A DNA stretch of 64,000 nucleotides from Deefgea chitinilytica (GTDB lineage: Bacteria > Pseudomonadota > Gammaproteobacteria > Burkholderiales > Chitinibacteraceae), in the NCBI RefSeq assembly GCF_016881405.1, contig NZ_WOFE01000004.1, forward strand, positions 62,001 through 126,000, written 5' to 3'. A program made the translations under genes and the position numbers. Below, in pieces: positions 8,726-16,817 of this stretch (its first letter is position 1; every line of letters starts with the position of its first letter). The notes below the pieces were generated by a model that did no database searches, was not told where the DNA came from, and saw nothing but the letters and a program-made list of their open reading frames with translations.

Positions 8726-8741
8726 CTTCGGCGGGGGGGGG
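8726..8741. repeat. Right target-site duplication followed by a nine-G run
   Basis: CTTCGGCGG at 8726-8734 matches the left duplication. It runs into an uninterrupted stretch of nine G residues (8733-8741). Before insertion the site would have read CCCCGCTTCGGCGGGG, a hairpin with a UUCG tetraloop. The long G run is unusual and could reflect slippage. Confidence 0.75.
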
Positions 8742-8768
8742 CCATGTCGATGCGGTGATGATCTCTAA

Positions 8769-8797
8769 CAAAAAACCGCTCAGTTTGCACTGAGCGG
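8769..8797 (-). terminator. Terminator for the 8846-10738 gene
   Basis: Perfect 9-bp stem CCGCTCAGT / ACTGAGCGG with TTGC loop (8776-8797). On the minus strand it is followed by six T residues, as expected for a terminator of the minus-strand gene ending at 8846. Confidence 0.85.
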
Positions 8798-8845
8798 CAT
8801 CGCAGTAGAGTGGGGCTTTTTACGGGTCAAGCGATGTTATCTGCC

Positions 8846-10738
8846 TCAGTGCTCCAGTTCGTCGCTGTAAGTGCGCTTGCCTTTTACTTCGAAGGTTGTT
8901 GGTGTGGCTGATGCTGCTGGTATGAGGTGACTACGATCTAGGATCGTGTTCAGATCGACCAGTACCCCACCGCCCTTGCTTGAAACGGATGTGCCAAGCG
9001 CCAATTCGGCCAGCTCGCGGCGCGATAGGTCAATGTGAGTGCTGGCCTTCGTGCTGGTTTCAGTAATTACGAGTACGCTGTTGCGTAACTCGAGCCGCCA
9101 AAGCTGTGGCTCGCCCTCGACAGACATGGTGAAGGCCAGGCGCTTGCCCTCGGCCTTGCTGGGGTTGACGAGGTAGCGCACGAACTGCAGATTTTCCTCT
9201 GCTTTGGTTGCCATCAGTTGGTCGAGGCTTGGGGTACCCACAAATGCGCGGATTGTGTCCAGAGTCATTGGTCGGCCCTCGACTTTCAAATTCCCCTCCA
9301 GTTGCAGGGCTTCAGTGAGGTAGAAGCCGCGGGCATTCGCCGAACTTGTGCGCTGGCCAAGGGCTCTTGCCGCGTCGGCGCGAATCTTGCGGGCATCGGC
9401 ATCTTTGGCGTCGAGCTGCAAGAGCAGTGATGTCAGCTTGAGGCTCCAGCGCCAATTTGACAACCCGCCTTTCCTGGTTGCCTCTGCTGCGACTTTGCGC
9501 ACGGCATTACGACCACCCATCATTTCGACAAACTTGCGGGCTTCTTCATTTACTGATAACGGATTGATCTCGTACACGTCACCATCAAACCACCCGACCG
9601 TCCCGTTATATATTTGGCGTACATGACTTTCGACTTGTCCGTAAGCCTCGCGCCCCTGGCGCAAGTGCCTTGGCATGTACAGATTTTCAGCGGCTTCACG
9701 CGGCCCCATGCCGCTGGCAATCAGGCGCATTGTCTGGTCGTGAATGAGTTGCACCTGGTCTACGGAACGTTCGATTGCTGCTTGGACGACCTTGTTGCCT
9801 TTTAGTGTCGGGCCATGGATATCCAGCAGGACTTCGGCATTTTTGGACTCAACCCAGCGGGCATCGTTGAGAAACGTATCCGGATTACGGAAGGCCCCGC
9901 CGCGCAGCGTATAGATGTTGAAGATCGCCCCGGTCACCATCATGTTGGTTATAACCAGACTGTGTCTTGGAAAATAAAACGCGACGCTGTCACCCGTGTC
10001 CGTTCTGTTGGGGGCAACCTGCACCGGTTCGCCAGCAACCATGATGTCGAGAACTTTGCCATCTTCGAAAAGGCGATTCGGTGGCTGATAGCCAGACTCG
10101 GCGAGCAATTTTTCCGGAAAGAAACGCATCAGGCTCGGAAAGGCATCCGGGCCTGTCAGCGGATGGAATACGCCGAATTGTGCGATTGCTCGTGTCTGGT
10201 AAAAGCCACTTTTAATGCTTACACCTTTTGAGGCATTGCGATTGCGGTCAAGGTGTTCATGCCCCCAGATTTCTGTGCCTTGGTCAGCCCAAGCATTGGT
10301 GCCGTCGGCATAGTGCCAGTGAGTTAGCAGAATGGCTGCGACTTTGACTTTCTTCCCTAGTGTCTGCTCGAGTAATTCGCGCATTTCTGAGGCCGCGCGG
10401 GTGGAATCGCCAGTATCGATGATGATCCAGCCTTCCGGAGCCTGAATGGCGTAACTGCTGGCGATGCCCCAGCCCCGCAGGGCGTAGATATCGGAAGTGA
10501 CTTTCTCGGCGGTCTTGCTTTCTGTGAGGCCCCAGAGGGCGTTGGCTTCAAGTTGTACGGGGTTAGTAATGGCGCCATTTGGTGCGGTCACCGTTTCCAT
10601 GCTCAGCGATGGGCTGTGCCAATCCACTGCCGTTTTCGCGGGATGTTTTGCCGCTGCGCCAGCGTTCTGGTGGAAGCCCAGTGCCATGCTTGCCAAAATG
10701 GCACAAGCCACCGTGGCTTTGCTGAACTGTGATGTCAT
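8846..10738 (-). CDS. MBL-fold alkylsulfatase-family protein with altered metal motif
   Basis: Secreted protein of 630 residues (signal segment VACAILASMALGFHQNAGA) with the layout of SdsA1/YjcS-type alkylsulfatases: an N-terminal metallo-beta-lactamase domain, a middle dimerisation region (FVEMMGGRNAV, then helices) and a C-terminal SCP2-like sterol-carrier domain. The metal motif is odd. The canonical family motif is HSHGDHFGG, but here it reads THWHYADGTNAW (H140, H142, D145), so HxHxDH has become HxHxxDG. The later GHEHLDRNRN and DIHGPT segments remain. It may be a divergent hydrolase or inactive. The gene is noticeably G+C-rich (62% in the line 9301-9360), unlike neighbours. The start has AAGGAT upstream. 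Confidence 0.82.
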   Translation of the reverse strand: MTSQFSKATVACAILASMALGFHQNAGAAAKHPAKTAVDWHSPSLSMETVTAPNGAITNPVQLEANALWGLTESKTAEKVTSDIYALRGWGIASSYAIQAPEGWIIIDTGDSTRAASEMRELLEQTLGKKVKVAAILLTHWHYADGTNAWADQGTEIWGHEHLDRNRNASKGVSIKSGFYQTRAIAQFGVFHPLTGPDAFPSLMRFFPEKLLAESGYQPPNRLFEDGKVLDIMVAGEPVQVAPNRTDTGDSVAFYFPRHSLVITNMMVTGAIFNIYTLRGGAFRNPDTFLNDARWVESKNAEVLLDIHGPTLKGNKVVQAAIERSVDQVQLIHDQTMRLIASGMGPREAAENLYMPRHLRQGREAYGQVESHVRQIYNGTVGWFDGDVYEINPLSVNEEARKFVEMMGGRNAVRKVAAEATRKGGLSNWRWSLKLTSLLLQLDAKDADARKIRADAARALGQRTSSANARGFYLTEALQLEGNLKVEGRPMTLDTIRAFVGTPSLDQLMATKAEENLQFVRYLVNPSKAEGKRLAFTMSVEGEPQLWRLELRNSVLVITETSTKASTHIDLSRRELAELALGTSVSSKGGGVLVDLNTILDRSHLIPAASATPTTFEVKGKRTYSDELEH

Positions 10739-10842
10739 AGTTTCGTATCCTTCGTGTGGAGAATGGTTTTCCAGGTAGTAGGCCGTTCATGTGCGAGGGG
10801 TTCCCCCGCACGGTCAGCGGCAACGGATGCAATCCGCCCCGC

Positions 10843-12150
10843 TCAGAACTTGTAATTCATGTTGGCGGCCATAAACAGAATGCCCGCTGGGCGATCATAA
10901 GAACCACTTAAATTGCCACGTAAACCTCCAGCGGGGAGCGCGGCTGAGAGATTGGTGTTGAGGGTGCCTGCGTATAAGTATTGCAAGCTGAGCCCCCAGC
11001 TCAATGCTTTGCTTTCATTGATTTGGGCGCCCACACCAAAGCGCCAAGTGTCATTGGCGGGAATTGCAGGTGGGATAGCGCTACTATCTTGAAATTCGCT
11101 GTCGTATGCGATGCCGCCCATCAGCGTATAGCGTTCAGAGAGCCGATATTGCGTACCTGCGGCAATATGCCAAGTGTCTTTAAAATCGCGTGCGGTGGTG
11201 AGGTTACGTGGGTTATTGCTACTAATTCCAATATCCACTTCGCCGAACTTAGACCATTGCTGCCAGCCTAAACTGCCTAGCAGCGCCCATTGTGAGTCTA
11301 GCTCGTGATAGATCCCAGCATTAAAACCCTGTGGCACGTTCATGCCGAGGTTGATATTTGCATTTTGCAGGCCGGTTCTTTGTAGACCCGCATTTAACAG
11401 AGGTCCAACCCCGCGCCATTGCGGTTGGCTATCAAAATCGAGCTTGATTTGTGAATGGTAATTCAAACCTACACGGGTGCTGGGAGTGAATTCATAGAGC
11501 AAACCGAGGTTGGCGCCAAAGCCCCAAGTACTGTCATCCAACTCAAGTTGCCCATCTGCGCCAATGAGATTATTGATGGCGACCTTGGTTTTAAATGAGC
11601 TACGCATGGCATTCATTGAGGCGCCCAGCGATAATTTGTCATTGATGCGATAAGCCACAGCAGGCACCACAGAAAGCCCAATCAGAGTGGCCTCTTGGGT
11701 GTAGTAGCGGCCAGCCCACGCATCATCATACTGAACTGAGAGACCAAAATTCCCCGTCATTGCTAAGCCCACTTTGAAATCGGGCGATACGCTATGCGAA
11801 TAGAATAGCCCTCCTCCAGGAAAAAAGCCGGTAGCATTCCCACCGCCATGATTGCCTAGCCGTGCAGAGCTATTCGCCTCATCGACGTTGAATTTAGTGC
11901 GACCAAACAGCGCTTGCACACCTAGGGTAACTTGGTCGCCATCCAGTCGCGTCATACCGGCTGGATTGGTGAATACGGTGGCAGCATCTTGCGCGCGCGC
12001 TGTATAGCCAGCAGCGGCTAAGCCGACATCGGGGGTGCCTACTTCATATAGTAATAGACCACCAGCTTGAGCGCTGGCTGCAGTAACTGCAGCGATTGCT
12101 AGCGCGAACTGGGTGGCTCGCCATACTGGGGTGGATATTTTTTTGCCCAT
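10843..12150 (-). CDS. OmpP1/FadL-type outer-membrane transporter
   Basis: Outer-membrane beta-barrel of 435 residues that takes up long hydrophobic molecules such as fatty acids. It has a signal peptide (ALAIAAVTAASAQAGG), then LLLYEVGTPDVGLAAAGYTA, the hatch region of FadL/TodX proteins (the N-P-A motif is TVFTNPAGMTRL). Amphipathic strands follow, and the last residues MAANMNYKF end in the aromatic Phe used for barrel assembly. GGAGAA precedes the ATG at 12150. It lies between two alkylsulfatase-family genes on the same strand, so uptake of alkyl sulfates or the released fatty alcohols is a reasonable inference. Confidence 0.88.
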   Translation of the reverse strand: MGKKISTPVWRATQFALAIAAVTAASAQAGGLLLYEVGTPDVGLAAAGYTARAQDAATVFTNPAGMTRLDGDQVTLGVQALFGRTKFNVDEANSSARLGNHGGGNATGFFPGGGLFYSHSVSPDFKVGLAMTGNFGLSVQYDDAWAGRYYTQEATLIGLSVVPAVAYRINDKLSLGASMNAMRSSFKTKVAINNLIGADGQLELDDSTWGFGANLGLLYEFTPSTRVGLNYHSQIKLDFDSQPQWRGVGPLLNAGLQRTGLQNANINLGMNVPQGFNAGIYHELDSQWALLGSLGWQQWSKFGEVDIGISSNNPRNLTTARDFKDTWHIAAGTQYRLSERYTLMGGIAYDSEFQDSSAIPPAIPANDTWRFGVGAQINESKALSWGLSLQYLYAGTLNTNLSAALPAGGLRGNLSGSYDRPAGILFMAANMNYKF

Positions 12151-12243
12151 ATGAGGTTCTCCCTTTGAAACATTGCCGGAGAGGGAGGGCTGCTCACCTA
12201 CCGGATCAAATTTGTTACAAGCTTGCTGTGGTAATAAGTAGGC

Positions 12244-12270
12244 AAGCCATCGCAGTGCTAGCGATGGCTT
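12244..12270. other. Perfect hairpin upstream of the FadL-type gene
   Basis: AAGCCATCGC (12244-12253) and GCGATGGCTT (12261-12270) form a 10-bp stem with a 7-nt loop, about 94 bp before the FadL-type start codon. No T-tract follows on the minus strand, so it may be a leader or processing hairpin rather than a terminator. Confidence 0.5.
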
Positions 12271-12376
12271 CTCTTGTTATGAAATAGGGGTGTTTGATGC
12301 ATTGACTGAGTGGTTCGTAGGAATTTAGTTTCATCTATATTTTTACTTAGTCTTTGGCCACCCACACAACCGTAAT

Positions 12377-12406
12377 TACCCCGTCGTATCGTGATACGGC
12401 GGGGTA
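12377..12406 (-). terminator. Hairpin after the SdsA-like sulfatase
   Basis: TACCCCGTCGTATC against GATACGGCGGGGTA: 14 bp with one wobble pair, 12 nt after the stop codon of the 12418-14523 gene. It has no strong U-tract, so termination is probable rather than certain. Confidence 0.5.
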
Positions 12407-12417
12407 TCTAGCCTTGT

Positions 12418-14523
12418 TTAGTCGTCGTGTTCTACGATATCAACGACTTCAAATGGCTTAGGTGCAACTGATTTTTTCTTCGGTGCTGTGCCTGGCATGA
12501 TTTCAAAATCAGGAGTGAATTGAACAAGTGTTGCACGTAATTTGTCAAAGCTGCTGCGATCACCATCAAACTTCGCTTTGCCTGCACTGATCAAGTCATC
12601 AAAGCTGGCTCGTCCCATCATGACCTGATTCAGGTCTTCGCGGTTCACGGTAATTGTCAAGCTTGGCTTGTCACTTTGGAAGCCTTTGATCGTGGTCAGT
12701 GTGGCGTTGCTCAGTTCAACCACAAATTTTTCGCCATTATCCGGAGTGACTAAGTTGATGGTGAACTTCAATCCTTCAGCTTTTCTCGGGTCGAGGCTGA
12801 TGGCGATGAAATCTAACCATTGTTCGGTTGACATTGCGCGGATCGTGTCAGGTCCAGTACTGCGAGGTGGGGTGCCGCCTGGAAGGCCATTGCGGAGCTC
12901 ATAAGCACCTTGCAGGAATACGTTACGTACGCTGGTACTTTCAGCGCGGTAACCGAGTTGCTCAAACGCATCGGCCAGTAGGCGACGTGCAGCTTGATTA
13001 CGTGGTTCGGCAAAAACCAATTTATTTAGGATTTCAGTGGCTTCTAGGTATTTGCCCTTGGCGATCAATTGCTTGCCTTTGGCGATGATTTTGGCTGAGC
13101 CGCCCATCATCTCTACATACAGTGGTGCAGAATCTTTCGGTGACAGCGGAATCAGGTTGGTTGGATTGCCATCGAAATGTCCGAGGAAGCGATTGATTAC
13201 GCCGCGTACATTGTTTTGCACGTCACCGTGATAGCTGCGTACTGACCACTGTTGCTGTAGGCTTTTCGGTACCTGATAAACATTGTGGATTTCGTTGATC
13301 GTAACACCTTTGTTGGCGTAGTGCAGCGTTTGATTGTTCAGGTTGGCGTAGGCATCTCGCTGGGCGCGCATCACTTCTTGAATGCGGTCATTACCCCAGC
13401 GTGGCCAGCTATGCGAAGCAAACATCACTTCAGCTTCGCCACCGAAGTGATAAAGAGAGTTGTTGATTTCTTTTGACCAGTTCATTGCGTTGCGTACAGC
13501 CGCACCGCGAACTGTGTAGATATTATGAATCGTACCGGTCATCACTTCGGCAGCCCAGAATGCTTTGAAGTCAGGGAACCAAGTGCTCATCTGTACTGGT
13601 GCTTCTGTGTCCGGCTGGTTTTGAAACACCATTTTAACGCCATCGACTGTGATTTCTTCGAAATCTTTGCTCACCAACACATTGGGCGCGATCAGCCCGA
13701 TATTGCCGGAGGCGACATTTTTGCCAATGGCTTGGTCAACGTGGCCGTTGGGGTGGCGGTCTAGCAGCATGGAGTATTGCCACTGTAGGCGGCGATTCAT
13801 CGCATTGCCGGCAAAGACGTTTTCTGCAATCGCTTTATCCATGAATCCTTCGGGGGCGATCACTTTGACTTTGCCGCTTTCTACGTCTGCTTCATCGACG
13901 ACACCACGTACGCCGCCGAAGTGATCTCCGTGTGAGTGTGAGTACACCACACCAACGACTGGGCGCTTACCAAGTTGCTCGTTGATAAATTTCAGCGCCG
14001 CGCGGGCGGTTTCTTTCGCGGTCAGCGGATCGAACACAATCCAGCCAGTGTCTCCCTTAATGAAGGTAATATTGGCAAGATCAAAACCGCGTACTTGGTA
14101 GATGCGGCCTGGCAGAACTTCGTAGAGCCCATAGGCCATATTGAGAATGGCTTGACGCTGCAGCGATGGGTGGATCGATTCAAAATCTTTGCCGGTCAAA
14201 AGCCAGCCGTAGCTGCCCATGTCCCATGCGACGTTGCCGGCGTCGGCCATGATTTTGGTAAAGTCAGGTTCAGCGATAAAGCCACGCTTAGCTTCTTCGA
14301 AGTCACGTTTGTCTGCAAAGGGGAGCTTTGCTTCTAAACCTTTGCGTAATTCGAGTGTAAATGTTGATGGCGGTTTGCCGAGTGGGTCGAAATGTTTCGC
14401 TGCGCTAGCACCCTTGTCGGCAGGCTTGAGGACCGCGCCCGGTTGAGCTGCGCTGACCAGTGCTGGGAGTAAGCCTGCGACTAAAAAAGCTGCGCGGATT
14501 TGGCGGCTTAAAGTATTGTTCAT
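12418..14523 (-). CDS. Periplasmic alkyl sulfatase (SdsA1-like)
   Basis: Secreted enzyme of 701 residues hydrolysing alkyl sulfate esters such as dodecyl sulfate to alcohol and sulfate. Signal peptide at residues 1-25 (AAFLVAGLLPALVSA). The metallo-beta-lactamase domain carries the dinuclear zinc motif HSHGDHFGG at 196-204, then IAPEGFMDKAIAENVFAGNAM, a family hallmark, and HSWPRWG. A dimerisation domain (YVEMMGGSAK, TPR-like helices) and an SCP2-like C-terminal domain (from about residue 580) follow. AAGAGG precedes the ATG. It is the first gene of a same-strand cluster with a FadL-type porin and a second, degenerate sulfatase. A perfect FNR-type box lies 154 bp upstream. Confidence 0.92.
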   Translation of the reverse strand: MNNTLSRQIRAAFLVAGLLPALVSAAQPGAVLKPADKGASAAKHFDPLGKPPSTFTLELRKGLEAKLPFADKRDFEEAKRGFIAEPDFTKIMADAGNVAWDMGSYGWLLTGKDFESIHPSLQRQAILNMAYGLYEVLPGRIYQVRGFDLANITFIKGDTGWIVFDPLTAKETARAALKFINEQLGKRPVVGVVYSHSHGDHFGGVRGVVDEADVESGKVKVIAPEGFMDKAIAENVFAGNAMNRRLQWQYSMLLDRHPNGHVDQAIGKNVASGNIGLIAPNVLVSKDFEEITVDGVKMVFQNQPDTEAPVQMSTWFPDFKAFWAAEVMTGTIHNIYTVRGAAVRNAMNWSKEINNSLYHFGGEAEVMFASHSWPRWGNDRIQEVMRAQRDAYANLNNQTLHYANKGVTINEIHNVYQVPKSLQQQWSVRSYHGDVQNNVRGVINRFLGHFDGNPTNLIPLSPKDSAPLYVEMMGGSAKIIAKGKQLIAKGKYLEATEILNKLVFAEPRNQAARRLLADAFEQLGYRAESTSVRNVFLQGAYELRNGLPGGTPPRSTGPDTIRAMSTEQWLDFIAISLDPRKAEGLKFTINLVTPDNGEKFVVELSNATLTTIKGFQSDKPSLTITVNREDLNQVMMGRASFDDLISAGKAKFDGDRSSFDKLRATLVQFTPDFEIMPGTAPKKKSVAPKPFEVVDIVEHDD

Positions 14524-14676
14524 GAGGAGCCTCTTTAATTTTGGTTTTAAAGTTGTGTATCTCGGTGCAACGTTGCTGAGTGTTTAAGTTAGGGTTTAGA
14601 GTTCGGCTTCGATGGTCTACCTAGCGTAGCATACTTAGCGCATTTTCTTTTGAAAACGGCTTGAGTATGAGCTTGG

Positions 14677-14690
14677 TTGATTTGGATCAA
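14677..14690. promoter_or_regulatory. Perfect FNR/ANR-type box
   Basis: TTGAT-TTGG-ATCAA matches the FNR consensus TTGAT-N4-ATCAA at every defined position. It lies 154 bp upstream of the alkylsulfatase start codon on the minus strand, and only the 3' end of lpxH lies on the other side, so the sulfatase is the likely target. Oxygen control of this gene is inference. Confidence 0.55.
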
Positions 14691-14795
14691 TAACTTGTAA
14701 AATAAAACTTGTCTATGAAATTTTTACGTCAGAACGAGTTCAGAGTTTACAAAATTTGGCTTTGGCTTGCCACCCGTTGATCGTTTTTTCCGTCG

Positions 14796-15518
14796 CTATT
14801 TATTCAGCTCGTTGAGTTTGAGTTGACCGTCTTGGCAGCTTAAGTAACCTCCCACGCCGTCTTTCCAATCAGGTAATACCCAGCGAACGCCATTGTCGTG
14901 CTGATGTTGAGCGGGGCGATGGGTATGGCCATGAATTAAGATTTTGGCAGGGCTGCGTTTCAATTCGGTTTCTATGGCTGCCGGATTGACGTCCATGATG
15001 GCTTTGTTTTTGAACTGATTGGCTTTTTTGGATTTTTCTCTGAGCTTGTTGATTTGCTTGTCGCGAATTTTTTGCGGCAAGTTGAGCCAGATAAATTGAA
15101 CAATTCGATTGTGCGCGATTCGGCGGTAGCGTTGGTAGGCAATATCGTCAGTGCAATATAAATCACCGTGCGCCAAGATGATTTTTAAGCCTTGTAGCTC
15201 AATGACCGTTGGATCGGGCAATAGCGTGAGTTGTGCGGCACGAGCAAAACGTTTTTTGGTCAGTAGGTCACGATTGCCGGCCATAAAGAAAACTTGGACA
15301 CCGCTTTGGGCAACGGCGGCAATCTGCTCGACTTGCTCAGCATAAAATGCATCGCTCAATTGGTCGTCACCAAACCAGTATTCAAATAAATCCCCTAGTA
15401 TATAAAGACGTTCCGCCTCTCGTGCCGTCGTGCGCATGAATTGTTGAAAGGCTAGAACAGTAGCCTCATCGTTGGGCGAGAGATGCAGGTCGGAAATAAA
15501 GTAGCTAGGTCGAGTCAT
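14796..15518 (-). CDS. lpxH: UDP-2,3-diacylglucosamine diphosphatase
   Basis: Peripheral inner-membrane enzyme of lipid A synthesis that cleaves UDP-2,3-diacylglucosamine to lipid X and UMP. The 240-residue length is standard. Calcineurin-like phosphoesterase motifs are visible in order: SDLHLSPND (residues 9-17), GDLFEYWFGDD, AGNRDLL, HGDLYCTDD and HGHTHRPAQH, together giving the dimanganese centre. It is transcribed in the same direction as the cyclophilin genes upstream, but a terminator separates them, so it probably has its own promoter near 15520-15540. Confidence 0.95.
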   Translation of the reverse strand: MTRPSYFISDLHLSPNDEATVLAFQQFMRTTAREAERLYILGDLFEYWFGDDQLSDAFYAEQVEQIAAVAQSGVQVFFMAGNRDLLTKKRFARAAQLTLLPDPTVIELQGLKIILAHGDLYCTDDIAYQRYRRIAHNRIVQFIWLNLPQKIRDKQINKLREKSKKANQFKNKAIMDVNPAAIETELKRSPAKILIHGHTHRPAQHQHDNGVRWVLPDWKDGVGGYLSCQDGQLKLNELNK

Positions 15519-15540
15519 GAATATACTGATCAGTTGAACA

Positions 15541-15568
15541 TAAAAAAAGCGCAGGCTGAGCTGCGCTT
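15541..15568 (-). terminator. Terminator after ppiB
   Basis: Stem AAGCGCAG / CTGCGCTT with 6-nt loop; on the minus strand it is followed by TTTTTTT. It lies between ppiB (ends 15587) and lpxH. Confidence 0.85.
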
Positions 15569-15586
15569 GGCGAGTTTGGCTGCTAA

Positions 15587-16093
15587 TTAAGCGAGCACTT
15601 CAGCGCTGATGATGACCACATCGGTTTTGGGTACGTCTTGGTGAAAACCATTGCTGCCGGTTTTTACTTTTTCGATTTTATCCACGACGTCTTGCCCTTC
15701 GATGACAGTACCAAATACTGCATAGCCCCAGTCTTGGGCTCTTTTATCGTTGCGGTGGTTGAGGAAATCATTGTCAGCCGCATTGATAAAAAATTGCGAT
15801 GATGCTGAATGTGGCTCAGGCGTGCGCGCCATGGCGATGGTGTAAATGTCGTTCTTCAAGCCATTGTTGGCTTCGTTTTGAATCGTTGGGTGCTTGTCTT
15901 TCTTTTCTTTCATGCCCGGCTCAAAGCCACCACCTTGGATCATAAAACCATCAATGACGCGGTGAAAGATCGTGCCATTGTAGTGGCCGGCAGTGGCGTA
16001 TTGAATGAAGTTAGCGACAGTAATCGGTGCTTTTTCTTCATTGAGTTCCAAAACGATGTCGCCCATGCTGGTGGTGAGTTTTACTTTAGTCAT
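15587..16093 (-). CDS. ppiB: Cytoplasmic cyclophilin (peptidyl-prolyl cis-trans isomerase B)
   Basis: Cyclophilin of 168 residues without signal peptide, catalysing cis-trans isomerisation of proline peptide bonds. Active-site segments are present: [19 protein letters not shown] (catalytic Arg in FHRVI), [19 protein letters not shown], and [17 protein letters not shown]. It lies 21 bp after the stop of the exported cyclophilin gene, so the two form an operon covering cytosol and periplasm. Confidence 0.95.
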   Translation of the reverse strand: MTKVKLTTSMGDIVLELNEEKAPITVANFIQYATAGHYNGTIFHRVIDGFMIQGGGFEPGMKEKKDKHPTIQNEANNGLKNDIYTIAMARTPEPHSASSQFFINAADNDFLNHRNDKRAQDWGYAVFGTVIEGQDVVDKIEKVKTGSNGFHQDVPKTDVVIISAEVLA

Positions 16094-16114
16094 GTCGTTT
16101 CCTTGATTAAAAAA

Positions 16115-16729
16115 TTATTTTGCGTTGGCTTTGCTTGCGCTGCTGGCTTTGGTTTTTTCTGCTTTAGCGGCTTTTGCGGCGACTGTTTTTGCAGAAATCA
16201 GCACGATTGGTTTTGCCGGCGTATCACCCGGTAGGATGGTGACCGTTGCCATTTGGTCAGCTACTGCCATGCCGCTGATCACCCGACCAAATACGGTATA
16301 GCCGTAGCCATCTTGCCCTGGGTAATTTAAAAAGCTGTTGTCTTTATAGTTGATAAAGAATTGGCTGGTGGCTGAGTGAGGTTGACCAGTACGTGCCATC
16401 GCGATGGTGCCGCGTTCATTGCCTAAGCCTTTTTCTAGCGCCAGCTTGGCTTCATTTTGAATCGAGGCTTTGGTTGGTTTTTGTTCCATTTGTGCAGTGA
16501 AACCGCCACCTTGCGTCATAAAGCCTGGAATCACGCGATGAAAAATGGTGCCGTCATAGTGCTTGCTGTCGACATATTGCAAAAAATTCGCCACCGTGAG
16601 TGGTGCGGCTTCGGGATAAAGTTCAACGACAATTTTACCCATGCTGGTATTGAGTTCGACTTGTGGATTGGCGGCAAAAGCCGTCAAACTCGATAGCGCG
16701 ATGGCTGCGGCAGTGATGAGGCGTTTCAT
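16115..16729 (-). CDS. ppiA: Periplasmic cyclophilin with Lys/Ala-rich tail
   Basis: Exported cyclophilin of 204 residues. Signal peptide MKRLITAAAIALSSLTAFA is followed by NPQVELNTSMGKIVVELYP. Active-site segments FHRVIPGFMTQGGGF, IAMARTGQPHSATSQFFIN and YTVFGRVISGMAVADQM are intact. Unusually, the last 25 residues (from about 180) form a low-complexity tail of alternating Ala and Lys (AAKAAKAEKTKASSASKANAK region), beyond the normal end of the fold. Such a basic tail may bind nucleic acid or membrane but could be functionally neutral. First gene of the ppiA-ppiB pair. Confidence 0.92.
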   Translation of the reverse strand: MKRLITAAAIALSSLTAFAANPQVELNTSMGKIVVELYPEAAPLTVANFLQYVDSKHYDGTIFHRVIPGFMTQGGGFTAQMEQKPTKASIQNEAKLALEKGLGNERGTIAMARTGQPHSATSQFFINYKDNSFLNYPGQDGYGYTVFGRVISGMAVADQMATVTILPGDTPAKPIVLISAKTVAAKAAKAEKTKASSASKANAK

Positions 16730-16817
16730 AGTGCGTCCTGCAAAAATGGAAATAGGAACAATCTGCTAATCATATCATGGCTGCAGTGTAGAATTGTCGC
16801 CTAAAGGAGAACCCATC

